Shown here: positions 6,137 through 15,222 of the stretch, in pieces
Layout of the letters: each line of letters starts with the position of its first letter
Position numbering within the stretch: the first letter of the stretch is position 1
Origin: Flavobacterium azizsancarii
GTDB taxonomy: Bacteria > Bacteroidota > Bacteroidia > Flavobacteriales > Flavobacteriaceae
Length of the DNA stretch: 62,058 bases
Assembly: GCF_027980145.1 (NCBI RefSeq)
Contig: NZ_JAMZNK010000034.1
Location: forward strand, 1 to 62,058
Reading direction: 5' to 3'
Notes under the pieces: model-generated
Databases searched by the model: none
Seen by the model: only the letters and a program-made list of their open reading frames with translations
What the model was told of the DNA's origin: nothing
Made by a program: the position numbers and the translations under genes

Positions 6137-8971
6137 TTAGAAATCGTAACGTAGCGTAAAGTTCCATGTTCTTCCAAAACCAAAGAATACAGTATTTGCG
6201 TTAGCAACTCCATTGTAAAGCCTGTTATTAGAAGCATAAGTTCCTAAAGCAGGATTTGATGAACTTACGTTATCATCAGCAAAAATATTAGTTCTTGCCT
6301 CAGCAATGTAAATTTTGTCAAGAACGTTGTTTACGTTTAATCTGAAGTTTACCGATTTGTCTTTGTTTTTACCAGTTAACATTTTGTAAGAGAAACCAGC
6401 ATCCATCAATCCGTAAGAAGGTAATTCTAAAGCTCCTTTGTTTGTTGCAGATGTAAAGTTTACCGGGTTTAATCCAGCATATAAATTACCATTGTAGTTG
6501 TAGTTTGCGTCAATCGTTACTCTTGTAACAACTTCGTAAGAAGCTCCTAAAGAAGCAGTCAATTGAGCAGCATCACCTACTTTTACTTTGTCCATGTATA
6601 CTGTTGCAGCAGTATATCCTTCTACTGGAGTGTTATCTGATTGGTTGTAAGCATTTACAGTAGCATTTCCTTTATATTCCCAGATTCCGTAAGAGAACAT
6701 ACCTGTAATTTTAAATTGTGGAGTAATATTTGAACTACCTTCAAATTCAATTCCAGAGTGAACCTCGTTAAGACCTACGAATTCTGTATAAGTTGAGTTT
6801 GCAGGAATAGTTGGTGTTGCAGTAAGGGCGTTACCTTTTAAGTACCTGTTATTCCAGGTTGTATTGTAAAGATTTACCGTAGCATTAAAGAATCTAGAAC
6901 GGAAACCGTAACCAGCTTCAAATCCAGTGATTTCCTCATTAGTAAGGTTAGGGTTTACTGTAGATTTGTTGTTAGGATAAACTGAGTTAAAGAATGGTTG
7001 TCTTGAGTAGAATCCAGCATTAACATAAACATTGTTTTTCTCGTTGATGTTGTAGTTAGCTCCACCTTTAACATTTCCACCTGTAAGGTTTTTGTAAGGA
7101 GTAGACGCTAAAGGATCAGTTGATTTGTAAACAAAATTATCTTCTCTTTTGTATCCTTGTTGTGATATAGCTCCCTGAACGAAAGCTGTTAGGTTATCTT
7201 TAGAGTATTCTAATTGAGTAAATACACCGTACCATTTTACATTACCAGTACTGTTGAATGAAATTTTCTCGTAGTCTTTCTTTTGAAAAACATTCCATTG
7301 AACATCTGTATCATAAGTTGTAGTCAAATGTCTACCAGCTGGTTTTTGATCAGCAATAAAATTATCATAATACTCACCTCCGCCTAATAAGTTATTTAGA
7401 ACTGTATAGTGGTATCCTTTGTAAGTTCTTCCGTCAAAACCAAAATCTAACGTTAATGTATTAGATAATTTTTTGTTTAAGTTGATTACTGCACCAAACC
7501 AGTCATGAGAGTTGATAGATGAAGTTTGTGAAATACCAGAAGTATTAATATTTGTTTGTGGGTTATAGTCGTTTATGTTTGAACTCGTATTAAAGTAAGA
7601 GCTGTTTTGGTAAACCCCACCAATTTGTTGTCTTTGTTGAAGACCTGTCATTCCGCCAATAGTAACTGCCTGACCAGCATTGTAAGCATAGATTTTATCA
7701 TAATCTACTAAACCGTCCGGTGTTCTGAAAGCTACAGCATCACTGTACGCTTTTCCTTTAATTCCTCCACTTGCACTAGCTCCTGCACCACGTCCCATAG
7801 ACGCATAAAGAACAGAAGAAAGTTTTGTTGTTTCGTTGATTTTATAATCCCAGTTGAAAGAAGCAACAGGCTTGTGGTAATAATTTTTTCTGATGTTATA
7901 TTCAGATCCATTCAAATATCCGTTATCAGCATTGTATCTGATGTTTGGATCACCATTATTACCATATTGTTGGTAAGTAGCAATTGTAGATATTGTAGAT
8001 CTTTGGTTGTGCCATTGTGGAGCACCTGTTACAGTAAGTTGAAAGTCATGTTTACCACTTTTGTTAGCATATCCTAAAGCAACATAATAGTTAGAACCTT
8101 CAAATTGAGTTCCGTCAACATAACCGTCTCCCATTGTTTGAGATAACAAGATAGAAGCAGAAAGTCCGTTGTCTAATTTTCCAGTATTGTATGAACCCTG
8201 AATTTTAAAGTTTCTTCCATTTCCAAAACCAGAAGCGAAAGATCCACCTTCTTTTTTGTCAGAAGATTTAGTTACAATGTTAATAGTTCCCCCAACTGAT
8301 GGAGTTGCTAGTTTAGATGCTCCTAAACCTCTTTGTACCTGCATTGCAGAAGTAACATCTGCTAATCCCGCCCAGTTACTCCAGTAAACAGAACCATTTT
8401 CCATGTCGTTAACCGGCATACCGTTGATCATAACAGCGATGTTATTTTGGTTGAATCCACGAATATTGATTCTTGAATCTCCAAAACCACCACCTGATTT
8501 AGTAACATACACAGAAGGAGTGTTTCTTAAGATCTCCGGAAATTCCTGAGTTCCTAATTTTTCCTGAATTTCAGCAGCTTTAATTGTAGAAACTGCTACA
8601 GGAGTTTTTCTGTCCTTTGCAATATCGACAACTGTACTTTTTACAACAATTTCGCTTAATTCGTTAGAATTAGACGTTAAAACGATAGTTCCTAAGTTAG
8701 TTGTTCCACCGGATACTGAAAATTTTAAAGTTTTGTTTTCGTAACCTAAAAAAGAAATAACGATTTCTCCTGTACTTGTTGTTGTGCTGAGAGTAAATTT
8801 ACCATCAAAATCTGTAGAAGTAGCAGTTGTAGATCCTTTGATCACTACGTTTGCTCCCGGTAATGAACCACTACCGTCGGTAATCATACCTGTAATTTTT
8901 CCTTGAGAAAATGCGGTTGAAACAATCATGAACAATAGTCCAGTGAGTAACCAATTTTTCATTGTCTTCAT
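6137..8971 (-). CDS. TonB-dependent outer membrane receptor
   Basis: This 944-residue outer-membrane receptor takes up an unknown ligand using TonB energy. It has a signal peptide (residues 1-22), a carboxypeptidase-like regulatory domain (residues 24-100, ITGMITDGSGSLPGANVVI), and a plug with the segments KLGTQEFPEILRNTPSVYVT and INIRGFNQNNIAVMINGMPV (residues 138-190). A long beta-barrel follows, ending in aromatic WNFTLRYDF. No SusD partner lies next to it, so it is of the stand-alone type; siderophore, cofactor or peptide uptake are all possible. A TAATTTTG box lies 26 bases upstream and a strong terminator follows. Confidence 0.92.
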   Translation of the reverse strand: MKTMKNWLLTGLLFMIVSTAFSQGKITGMITDGSGSLPGANVVIKGSTTATSTDFDGKFTLSTTTSTGEIVISFLGYENKTLKFSVSGGTTNLGTIVLTSNSNELSEIVVKSTVVDIAKDRKTPVAVSTIKAAEIQEKLGTQEFPEILRNTPSVYVTKSGGGFGDSRINIRGFNQNNIAVMINGMPVNDMENGSVYWSNWAGLADVTSAMQVQRGLGASKLATPSVGGTINIVTKSSDKKEGGSFASGFGNGRNFKIQGSYNTGKLDNGLSASILLSQTMGDGYVDGTQFEGSNYYVALGYANKSGKHDFQLTVTGAPQWHNQRSTISTIATYQQYGNNGDPNIRYNADNGYLNGSEYNIRKNYYHKPVASFNWDYKINETTKLSSVLYASMGRGAGASASGGIKGKAYSDAVAFRTPDGLVDYDKIYAYNAGQAVTIGGMTGLQQRQQIGGVYQNSSYFNTSSNINDYNPQTNINTSGISQTSSINSHDWFGAVINLNKKLSNTLTLDFGFDGRTYKGYHYTVLNNLLGGGEYYDNFIADQKPAGRHLTTTYDTDVQWNVFQKKDYEKISFNSTGNVKWYGVFTQLEYSKDNLTAFVQGAISQQGYKREDNFVYKSTDPLASTPYKNLTGGNVKGGANYNINEKNNVYVNAGFYSRQPFFNSVYPNNKSTVNPNLTNEEITGFEAGYGFRSRFFNATVNLYNTTWNNRYLKGNALTATPTIPANSTYTEFVGLNEVHSGIEFEGSSNITPQFKITGMFSYGIWEYKGNATVNAYNQSDNTPVEGYTAATVYMDKVKVGDAAQLTASLGASYEVVTRVTIDANYNYNGNLYAGLNPVNFTSATNKGALELPSYGLMDAGFSYKMLTGKNKDKSVNFRLNVNNVLDKIYIAEARTNIFADDNVSSSNPALGTYASNNRLYNGVANANTVFFGFGRTWNFTLRYDF

Positions 8972-8996
8972 TTGTTATTTAGTTTATTGTTTTTGG

Positions 8997-9038
8997 CAAA
9001 ATTATAACATTTTAATCAGATAGTGTTATCAAAATGTT
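8997..9038 (-). promoter_or_regulatory. Promoter and inverted repeat upstream of the TonB receptor
   Basis: On the minus strand TAATTTTG (8997-9004) fits TAnnTTTG. Just upstream lies an inverted repeat AACATTTT/AAAATGTT (9006-9038) with a 17-base spacer, covering the expected -33 region. That is a plausible operator, but no regulator is known. Confidence 0.45.
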
Positions 9039-9228
9039 AAGAAAAATAAGTTTTATCTAATGTGTTGCGCATTAAAATGATTTTTTCTTTTTTTATTACA
9101 TAAAATAATGTTTTTTTGAATTTTATATACCGTTTTTTGTTAAAATCGTAATGATTTACACAGTGGTGTAGTGCTAAACTTGCAATAATCAGTGCTTTAC
9201 GGGTTTTTCGGGGTGTATTTATACGAAA

Positions 9229-9261
9229 AAACGCCTTAATTTCTGTTAAATCAAGGCGTTT
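9229..9261 (-). terminator. Terminator after pgi
   Basis: The arms AAACGCCTT and AAGGCGTTT are perfect inverted copies around a 15-base loop, 31 bases past the pgi stop codon. The rest of the 320-base gap (8972-9291) is AT-rich and holds only the receptor promoter region. Confidence 0.7.
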
Positions 9262-9291
9262 CAGTTTGTTGCGAAAAACTTTTTTTAAGTT

Positions 9292-10935
9292 TTATTTATT
9301 CTTTAGGAAGTGATTTAGCAAAAATGAAGTAGAGCTATCATGATTTTCCACCGTCTTAGTGTTAATTTCATGTAAAATAGAGTTAGCTAATTGTTTTCCT
9401 AGTTCAACTCCCCATTGATCAAAACTAAAAATGTTCCAGATCACACCCTGAACAAAAATTTTGTGCTCATATAAAGCGATAAGTGATCCTAAGCTTTTAG
9501 GCGTTAATTTTTGAATTAAGATCGTATTGGTTGGTTTATTTCCGGTGAAAACTTTAAAAGGCAATAAGTAAGATGCTTTTTCTGCAGAAAGTCCTTGTTT
9601 GTCAAATTCAGCCTGAACTTGTGCTGCCGTTTTTCCGTTTAGCAAAGCTTCAGTCTGAGCAAAAAAGTTAGACATCAATTTATCGTGATGATCTTCGTTC
9701 CCGTATAATGGTTTTACGAATCCAATAAAATCAGTCGGAATTAATTTCGTTCCCTGGTGAATCAATTGAAAAAAGGCATGTTGTGAATTTGTTCCCGGTT
9801 CTCCCCAAATAATAGTTCCCGTTTGATAGTTTACCGGTTTTCCGTCACGACCAACACTTTTTCCGTTACTTTCCATAGTTGCCTGTTGCAAATAAGGAGC
9901 TAATTTTGATAAATATTGCGTGTAAGGAATCAAAGCTTCACTTTCGGCACCAAAGAAATTATTGTACCAAACACTTAGTAAAGCTAAGATTACCGGAATA
10001 TTTTCGTCGAATTCTGCTGTTTTAAAATGGTCGTCCATTTCATTAGCACCTTTCAATAAATCGTTATATTTATCAAAGCCAATGGCTAAGCTAATACTTA
10101 ATCCAACAGCGCTCCATAAAGAAAATCTTCCTCCAACCCAATCCCACATTGGGAAAACATTGTCAGGATTGATTCCAAATTCAGTTACTTTCTGGATATT
10201 AGTAGAAACTGCCACAAAATGTTTAGCAATATCTTCCTGAGAAGCTGATTTCAAAAACCATTCTTTAATAGTTTCTGAGTTTGATAATGTTTCCTGTGTT
10301 GTAAAAGTTTTAGAAACAATTAAAAATAAAGTAGTTTCAGGATTTAGTTTTTTGATTACTTCGTTTACGTGATCGCCGTCAACATTCGATACGAAATGAA
10401 GGTTCAGGTGATTTTTATAAAATTGCAAAGCTTCAACTGCCATAACTGGTCCAAGGTCAGAACCACCAATTCCAATATTTACAACGTCAGTAAAAGCTTT
10501 TCCTGTAAAACCTTTTCTTTCGCCAGAAATAACTTCGTGGCTGAAATTTTTGATTTTATTTTTTACTTCATAAACTTCAGGAATTACATTTTCTCCATCA
10601 ACTTTTATAACTGCAGATTCCGGTGCGCGTAATGCTGTATGCAGAACTGCTCTGTTTTCTGTCTGGTTGATAATGTCTCCACCAAAGTATTGAGCGATTG
10701 CTTCTTTTAATCCAATTGAATTGGCTAATTCTACTAAAAGAGAGATCGTTTCCTGATTGATATTATTTTTAGAATAATCAACTAAAAAGTCATTCCATTG
10801 TAAATTGAATTTTTCAACGCGACTATTATCTTGTTGAAATAATTCTTGTATTGTAGTTTCGTGAATTGCGTTATAGTGGTTTTGCAGATTTTTCCACGCT
10901 TCAGTCCCGGTTGGGTTTGTTGTGTTTAAAGCCAT
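9292..10935 (-). CDS. pgi: Glucose-6-phosphate isomerase
   Basis: This cytoplasmic enzyme interconverts glucose 6-phosphate and fructose 6-phosphate in glycolysis and gluconeogenesis. The 547-residue protein contains the SIS-type phosphosugar motifs VNIGIGGSDLGPVMA (residues 151-165) and the family signature region DWVGGRFSLWSAVGLS (residues 265-280). It also has the C-terminal signature GVELGKQLANSIL (residues 509-521). Length agrees with the E. coli-type enzyme. It is monocistronic, with a TATTTTTG box at 10971-10978 and its own terminator. Confidence 0.97.
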   Translation of the reverse strand: MALNTTNPTGTEAWKNLQNHYNAIHETTIQELFQQDNSRVEKFNLQWNDFLVDYSKNNINQETISLLVELANSIGLKEAIAQYFGGDIINQTENRAVLHTALRAPESAVIKVDGENVIPEVYEVKNKIKNFSHEVISGERKGFTGKAFTDVVNIGIGGSDLGPVMAVEALQFYKNHLNLHFVSNVDGDHVNEVIKKLNPETTLFLIVSKTFTTQETLSNSETIKEWFLKSASQEDIAKHFVAVSTNIQKVTEFGINPDNVFPMWDWVGGRFSLWSAVGLSISLAIGFDKYNDLLKGANEMDDHFKTAEFDENIPVILALLSVWYNNFFGAESEALIPYTQYLSKLAPYLQQATMESNGKSVGRDGKPVNYQTGTIIWGEPGTNSQHAFFQLIHQGTKLIPTDFIGFVKPLYGNEDHHDKLMSNFFAQTEALLNGKTAAQVQAEFDKQGLSAEKASYLLPFKVFTGNKPTNTILIQKLTPKSLGSLIALYEHKIFVQGVIWNIFSFDQWGVELGKQLANSILHEINTKTVENHDSSTSFLLNHFLKNK

Positions 10936-10970
10936 TTTATTTGTTTAATTGAGAATGTGGTTATAAAAAA

Positions 10971-10978
10971 CAAAAATA
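10971..10978 (-). promoter_or_regulatory. Promoter -7 box (TATTTTTG) for pgi
   Basis: The minus strand reads TATTTTTG, fitting TAnnTTTG, about 36 bases before the pgi ATG. A clear TTG element is not seen. Confidence 0.5.
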
Positions 10979-11040
10979 CTGAAATTAGTTTTAATAGGGT
11001 ACGGGTTCACAATTATATAACAAATAGTTACGAAAACGAT

Positions 11041-11382
11041 TTATCGACTTTTAGTTTTGGATTTTGTGGTTATGATAACAGCGCCATCATTTTCTTTGTC
11101 GTTATATACAATACGGCTACTGTTTATGTTTAAAAAATCTAAACTTAGTATTTCACTTCTTTTTAGAGGTAGTATAATTGTGTCCTGTTCTTTGTTGTAT
11201 TTAAAAGGAATTCCATTTATTACAATCAAAGGCGATTTGTCAATTTGATTTTTTTCAAAGGCATTGTTGACTGATTCTAATACGAAATATTTATTTTCTT
11301 TCGTGTCATTTAGAATAAAAGCCTTTGGTTTAGAGCATGCAATTATTATTGTTGAAATAAATAGTAATAAAGCTCGTTTCAT
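11041..11382 (-). CDS. Small lipoprotein with a TonB-plug-like domain
   Basis: I choose the start at 11382 because it gives a lipoprotein signal (MKRALLLFISTIIIACSKPK, lipobox IIAC); the longer frame to 11481 overlaps the upstream gene. The mature part is about 95 residues. Its second half, PLIVINGIPF followed by ILSLDFLN, SRIVYNDK and GAVIITTKSK, resembles the core of a TonB-receptor plug (VIDG...YG..G..GVIxITTK), without any barrel. The role is unknown; it may be a detached plug-like module. It follows the 206-residue gene in the same direction. Confidence 0.65.
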   Translation of the reverse strand: MKRALLLFISTIIIACSKPKAFILNDTKENKYFVLESVNNAFEKNQIDKSPLIVINGIPFKYNKEQDTIILPLKRSEILSLDFLNINSSRIVYNDKENDGAVIITTKSKTKSR

Positions 11383-11425
11383 TAATGGGAATTTGTTGAA
11401 TGTTGTTTTGAAGTAGCAAGTTTTT

Positions 11426-12046
11426 TTACCAAATCTTCCACCAGGGCTTTTTATTAACCTCAATTGTTTTCTTGGTAACATCGATTTCTATTCTTTTTGT
11501 TTCTTCGGTTTTGATTTTAGAATCATCAAAAAACAGTTTGCCATTTTCATCTATTCCAATCGGGGATTTAGTTCTTTCTTGCCACTTTTCAGTTTGCAGC
11601 TCAGGAACTAAAGGTAAATTGATTTTATCTGAAAATTTTTTTCGGGCTTTTTCTATAATCTCTTCCTCTAAGTTCGAAGTTGAGTTTTTTAGTAGTGTTA
11701 TGGAATTGTCCGGAATGTTTAATAAAAAAACCTGCGTTTTGTCTTTGATTTTATAAACGTCCAATACTTTAAAATAAGCAATGGAATCTAAAAGAAAGTG
11801 ACCGTTTTTTGCTGAATCAGGATTGAATTTCGATAGATCTTTTGGATGGGCACTTGCAATTAAATACCTTAAATTACCGGAAAGTCCACCGCCCATAGAA
11901 GTCATGTCAGTAAAGCCTTTTTCCTGAATTATTTGTCCAATTTTATAATTTGAAATTAAATCATCAGAAAGAGTAGTGTCTCTGTAAAATAGTTTTAAAC
12001 CAGAAAAAGTTTCATTATAAATTGCTTTAAGACGTGTGTTTTTCAT
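11426..12046 (-). CDS. Protein of unknown function
   Basis: I do not recognise this 206-residue protein. It has no signal peptide or membrane segment, so it is probably cytoplasmic. Its C-terminal quarter (from about residue 150) is rich in Lys and Glu and ends KPWWKIW. A glycine-rich patch (MTSMGGGLSGNLRYLIAS, residues 48-65) is the most distinctive part. It lies 38 bases downstream of the M23 peptidase gene and 43 bases upstream of the plug-like lipoprotein, so the three may be co-transcribed. Confidence 0.65.
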   Translation of the reverse strand: MKNTRLKAIYNETFSGLKLFYRDTTLSDDLISNYKIGQIIQEKGFTDMTSMGGGLSGNLRYLIASAHPKDLSKFNPDSAKNGHFLLDSIAYFKVLDVYKIKDKTQVFLLNIPDNSITLLKNSTSNLEEEIIEKARKKFSDKINLPLVPELQTEKWQERTKSPIGIDENGKLFFDDSKIKTEETKRIEIDVTKKTIEVNKKPWWKIW

Positions 12047-12084
12047 GATCCTTCTATTTTTAGAACTGATTTTTAATAAAAGGA

Positions 12085-13305
12085 TTACAAATTCCCAATA
12101 CTGTCCAATTCTCTTTTCAATGGTTCTATTTGCGCCATGAAACGGGTTCTGTCATTTCCTGTCAAAGATTCTCCGGTTGGCAAGTTCAGTCTCAGTGCGT
12201 CTACCTGAACGCCGTTTTGCCAGAAACGGTAACAAACGTGTGGTCCTGTTGCTAATCCTGTGCTTCCTACTAATCCAATAGTTTGACCTTGCGTAACTCT
12301 CTGTCCTCGTTTTACTAAAATCCTCGACATGTGTAGATATTGAGTAGAGTAAGTTCCGTTGTGTTTTACTTTTACAAAGTTTCCGTTTCCTGCTGTATAT
12401 CCTGTTGCTTCTACAACTCCGGATGCTGTTGTTGAAATAGGTGTTCCGGTTGGTGCAGCATAATCAGTTCCTTTGTGCGCTTTCCAGGTATGTTGTACCG
12501 GATGGAATCTGTTTGCAGTAAATCGGGAAGTAATTCGGCTAAACTTGATAGGTGTTTTTAGAAAGAAGTTTTTCAGGGTTTTTCCCTGATCATCATAATA
12601 TTCGACCTTTCCTGAAAGCGTGTCTTTTTTAAACGGAAAAGCATATATTATTTTTCCTTTGTACTCAAAAAAAGCAGCTTCGAGGTCTTCGACACCATCA
12701 TAAGTTTTGCCATTTATAAAGCGTTCTGTGAAAATTAACCCGTAACGATCTCCTTTTTTAAGTTTAAAGAAGTCAATAGACCATGAGAATACTTTTGTAA
12801 TTCTGCTTGCCAATGCTGCTTCTACGCTTTCGTTTCCTAAAGTTTCAGATAATGAACTTTTTAAAACTCCGCCAATAATTTTACGTTTTAGTGTAACAGG
12901 TTTTACTTTTTTGTAGGCTTTTGCAATACTGTCCCTAAAGTCAACCACATAATATGTCAAGGCATCCGGCTGATAAATAAAAACCTGAAGTTTGTTTGTT
13001 TTGTTTTTTGAGCGAAGAATAGTGTAAGGTTTGTGGTATCGAATCGATCTTACATTAAAAGAATCTTTAATCTGTTCGACAACGTCATAGATTTTTTTGT
13101 CGCCAATATTCTGGCGCTGTATAATAGAGCCAAAAGAGTCTCCTTTTTTTATAGTATCATGAAGAACATTAAAATCAGCATAATTAAAGCCAAATTCTAC
13201 TTTTTTTGTTTTCGGTTTTGTGACTTTAATTTCAACTTTTTCTGCAGTTTTATTACATGAAAATATTGAGAATAACAGGATTATAAGGACGAATGCTTTT
13301 TTCAA
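12085..13305 (-). CDS. M23 family metallopeptidase, lipoprotein
   Basis: This is a probable peptidoglycan endopeptidase anchored in the envelope. The 406-residue protein starts with a lipoprotein signal (lipobox IFSC, Cys17). A region resembling the accessory domain of OapA/MepM-type enzymes follows, then a LytM domain from about residue 260. That domain contains the zinc motif AHKGTDYAAPTGTPI (HxxxD), the segment VKHNGTYSTQYLHMSRI (HxH-like) and the C-terminal GLATGPHVCYRFW. All active-site residues appear present. It starts 23 bases after the tryptophan dioxygenase stop. Confidence 0.92.
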   Translation of the reverse strand: MKKAFVLIILLFSIFSCNKTAEKVEIKVTKPKTKKVEFGFNYADFNVLHDTIKKGDSFGSIIQRQNIGDKKIYDVVEQIKDSFNVRSIRYHKPYTILRSKNKTNKLQVFIYQPDALTYYVVDFRDSIAKAYKKVKPVTLKRKIIGGVLKSSLSETLGNESVEAALASRITKVFSWSIDFFKLKKGDRYGLIFTERFINGKTYDGVEDLEAAFFEYKGKIIYAFPFKKDTLSGKVEYYDDQGKTLKNFFLKTPIKFSRITSRFTANRFHPVQHTWKAHKGTDYAAPTGTPISTTASGVVEATGYTAGNGNFVKVKHNGTYSTQYLHMSRILVKRGQRVTQGQTIGLVGSTGLATGPHVCYRFWQNGVQVDALRLNLPTGESLTGNDRTRFMAQIEPLKRELDSIGNL

Positions 13306-13328
13306 ACTTTAAAATTTTTTTCAGGAAA

Positions 13329-14270
13329 TTATATGGTTGTTTCGTTTCCCCAATTGGACAATTCTTCTTCGGCCCACAATTTAGGAAAAAAGATGCGTCT
13401 TTGGTATTTTGGGTGCATATATTTTTGCCAATCACTGCCTCCTGTGGCCTCACCATTGCCTTTGCCACTTTCCAGAATGTATTTTCTTGCTGTGTTTAAA
13501 TGTTGCATTACCCAAGTGATGTTCACAGTTTTATCATAATGACGCATGGCGTCAATTAATTCTGGGCTTTGCTGGTCTTCGATAGGTAATTGTGTAAATT
13601 TTTGCCAGATGTTTTTAGTTTTAAACTCCGACATTTGTCTCAAAAACTGACCTTTATATTTTTTCTCAAATTCCTGAAGTAAATATGATTTTTCACCTGT
13701 CTGATAATCTTTTCCGGCAGCCTGCCAGTATAAATGTTCAAAGCTGGTTTCTAAATCGGTATTTTCGTTAAAATTTTCCTTGTATCTGCGATCTGTTAGA
13801 TTGATAACGTCTGTCGAAGCAAATTCTATCAATCTATATTGTGCGCTCTGAAAACCACTTGCGGGAGTTAGAGTATTTCTGAATTTCATGTATTGGTCAA
13901 CATCCATTCCGTTTTCCATAATACTGAAAGAATTTGTCAGCATATCAAAATATCGTGTGATTCTTGATAATCTCTCGCTAAAAAAAGCTACCTGAATATT
14001 TTGGGTATCTGCAATTTGATCAATTTCCCATAAGATCATTTTAAAAATCAATTCATTTACCTGATGATACATGATAAAAACCATTTCGTCAGGAAGTGTG
14101 GTGCGTTGTGTTTGTAAACTTAATAGCGCATCAGTTTGAATGTAATCCCAATAAGTAATTGGTTTTGACCAAAGTAATCCTTCTAATTGAACCTCAGTTT
14201 TTTGATTTATAGCTTGGAATTTAAGGTCAATTTCTTTTAAAATTGATTCTGAATGATCAGTAAGGTTCAT
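13329..14270 (-). CDS. kynA: Tryptophan 2,3-dioxygenase
   Basis: This heme enzyme opens the indole ring of tryptophan to give N-formylkynurenine, the first step of the kynurenine pathway. The 313-residue protein has the conserved YWDYIQTDALLSLQ (residues 40-53), DEMVFIMYHQVNELIFKM (residues 61-78, with the active-site His), and ASGFQSAQYRLIEF (residues 137-150). Near the C-terminus it has the heme-ligand region VMQHLNTARKYI. Its ATG overlaps the stop of the DUF3108 gene (TAATG), so the two are translationally coupled. No kynureninase or formamidase is visible in the window. Confidence 0.93.
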   Translation of the reverse strand: MNLTDHSESILKEIDLKFQAINQKTEVQLEGLLWSKPITYWDYIQTDALLSLQTQRTTLPDEMVFIMYHQVNELIFKMILWEIDQIADTQNIQVAFFSERLSRITRYFDMLTNSFSIMENGMDVDQYMKFRNTLTPASGFQSAQYRLIEFASTDVINLTDRRYKENFNENTDLETSFEHLYWQAAGKDYQTGEKSYLLQEFEKKYKGQFLRQMSEFKTKNIWQKFTQLPIEDQQSPELIDAMRHYDKTVNITWVMQHLNTARKYILESGKGNGEATGGSDWQKYMHPKYQRRIFFPKLWAEEELSNWGNETTI

Positions 14271-15040
14271 TATTTTTTTACTTTAAATGGATTTTTTAAT
14301 CCTTTATATTCGTCAAGATCTGCTTTGAGTGATCCCACTGCCAGATCTGCTTTTATTCTAACCGGAACTTTGTTGTCGTCATCTGTGATCCAGAGTGTTA
14401 CGCTTTCTTTTTCTTTAAAAACTCTTCCTGCTTGTACCAGAGGTTTGAACATCATGGTAGAAACGGTTCCAAATTTAGTTGTAATATCTTGACGGCCTAC
14501 ATATTTTAACTTAAATTTTGTGATTTCGTCGTCAAAAAACATATCAATTGTTATTGCTTCGCCTGGTTTAAGTTTGTCGATAGTAGGATGATTTCTCAGA
14601 TAATAAAAAGAGGAAATAATATCCTGAACATTATCCGTAATCATAATGGTTTTTTCGGTTTTACGCTTGTAGTCTTTTACTAAAACCTTGTTAGCGTTTT
14701 GGTCAAAAAGGCCTTCCTGGTCTTTTGTGTAGCCGCCTTCATTAATTTTTCGAACGTAACGATACGGACTTCCGGTTTGTTTGTCAAAATAGCTTTCGTA
14801 TAAGTCTTCGACCTTAAAGAAAAATTTTGACATTCCGGTTGTGTACCCTTTACCTATAGCATGAAACACTTTTTTATTGTTTACGGTAGCGTCTTTTATT
14901 TCGAGTGTGGCATATCCGGCATTTATAATTCCGTAGTGAATTCGGAATTTAAAGTATTCTCCAGTATCGAAAGCGTCCTCTTTCTGAGTGTCGAAACTGA
15001 GGGTCGTGAGAATTAATATGATGAGGATTAATTTTTTCAT
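14270..15040 (-). CDS. DUF3108 domain secreted protein
   Basis: I start the gene at 15040, giving MKKLILIILILTTLSFDTQ, a normal signal peptide. An upstream in-frame ATG at 15082 would put 14 extra polar residues ahead of it. The mature protein of about 235 residues matches the DUF3108 pattern (FKFRIHYGIINAGYATLEI near the start). DUF3108 proteins are periplasmic or outer-membrane associated and of unknown function. It is co-transcribed with kynA from a good promoter at 15092-15122. Confidence 0.85.
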   Translation of the reverse strand: MKKLILIILILTTLSFDTQKEDAFDTGEYFKFRIHYGIINAGYATLEIKDATVNNKKVFHAIGKGYTTGMSKFFFKVEDLYESYFDKQTGSPYRYVRKINEGGYTKDQEGLFDQNANKVLVKDYKRKTEKTIMITDNVQDIISSFYYLRNHPTIDKLKPGEAITIDMFFDDEITKFKLKYVGRQDITTKFGTVSTMMFKPLVQAGRVFKEKESVTLWITDDDNKVPVRIKADLAVGSLKADLDEYKGLKNPFKVKK

Positions 15041-15091
15041 AGTACAATTTTTACATTTCATTATAAAGATAAAGAAATGCAAATTCTATTC

Positions 15092-15122
15092 CAAATGTAC
15101 CAAAACAAAAAAACTCAGTCAA
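15092..15122 (-). promoter_or_regulatory. Promoter for DUF3108-kynA (TTG, 20 bases, TACATTTG)
   Basis: On the minus strand TTG (15122-15120) is followed after 20 bases by TACATTTG (15099-15092). Both elements and their spacing match the Bacteroidota housekeeping promoter. It overlaps the terminator of the candidate small RNA just upstream. Confidence 0.65.
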
Positions 15123-15139
15123 GGAATGACTGAGTTTTT
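15109..15139 (-). terminator. Strong terminator after hppD or a small RNA
   Basis: AAAAACTCAGTC and GACTGAGTTTTT are perfect 12-base arms around a 7-base loop, with a T-run on each strand. Confidence 0.8.
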
Positions 15140-15217
15140 ATGCTATTAACTAACCAAAAAACTATAAATTATGAAATTTATATCAATTCAGAAGGAAACC
15201 ACCCCTTCTTGATTTGC
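15109..15217 (-). ncRNA. Candidate small RNA between hppD and the DUF3108 gene
   Basis: A minus-strand transcript starting near 15217 would follow an exact TACCTTTG promoter box (15230-15223) and end at the strong terminator. In between are two clean hairpins: AGAAGG/CCTTCT and ATAAATT/AATTTAT. No convincing reading frame is present on this strand. The alternative is a 13-codon plus-strand frame from the ATG at 15171, which has no visible promoter. It is not matched to a known RNA family by eye. Confidence 0.45.
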
Positions 15218-15222
15218 GAGTG

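Noticed and set aside
11383..11481. N-terminal extension of the plug-like lipoprotein gene
   Set aside because: It overlaps the preceding gene, and the internal ATG gives a perfect lipoprotein signal.
13253..13499. Frames overlapping the M23 and kynA junction
   Set aside because: They are shadows of the two real genes on other frames.
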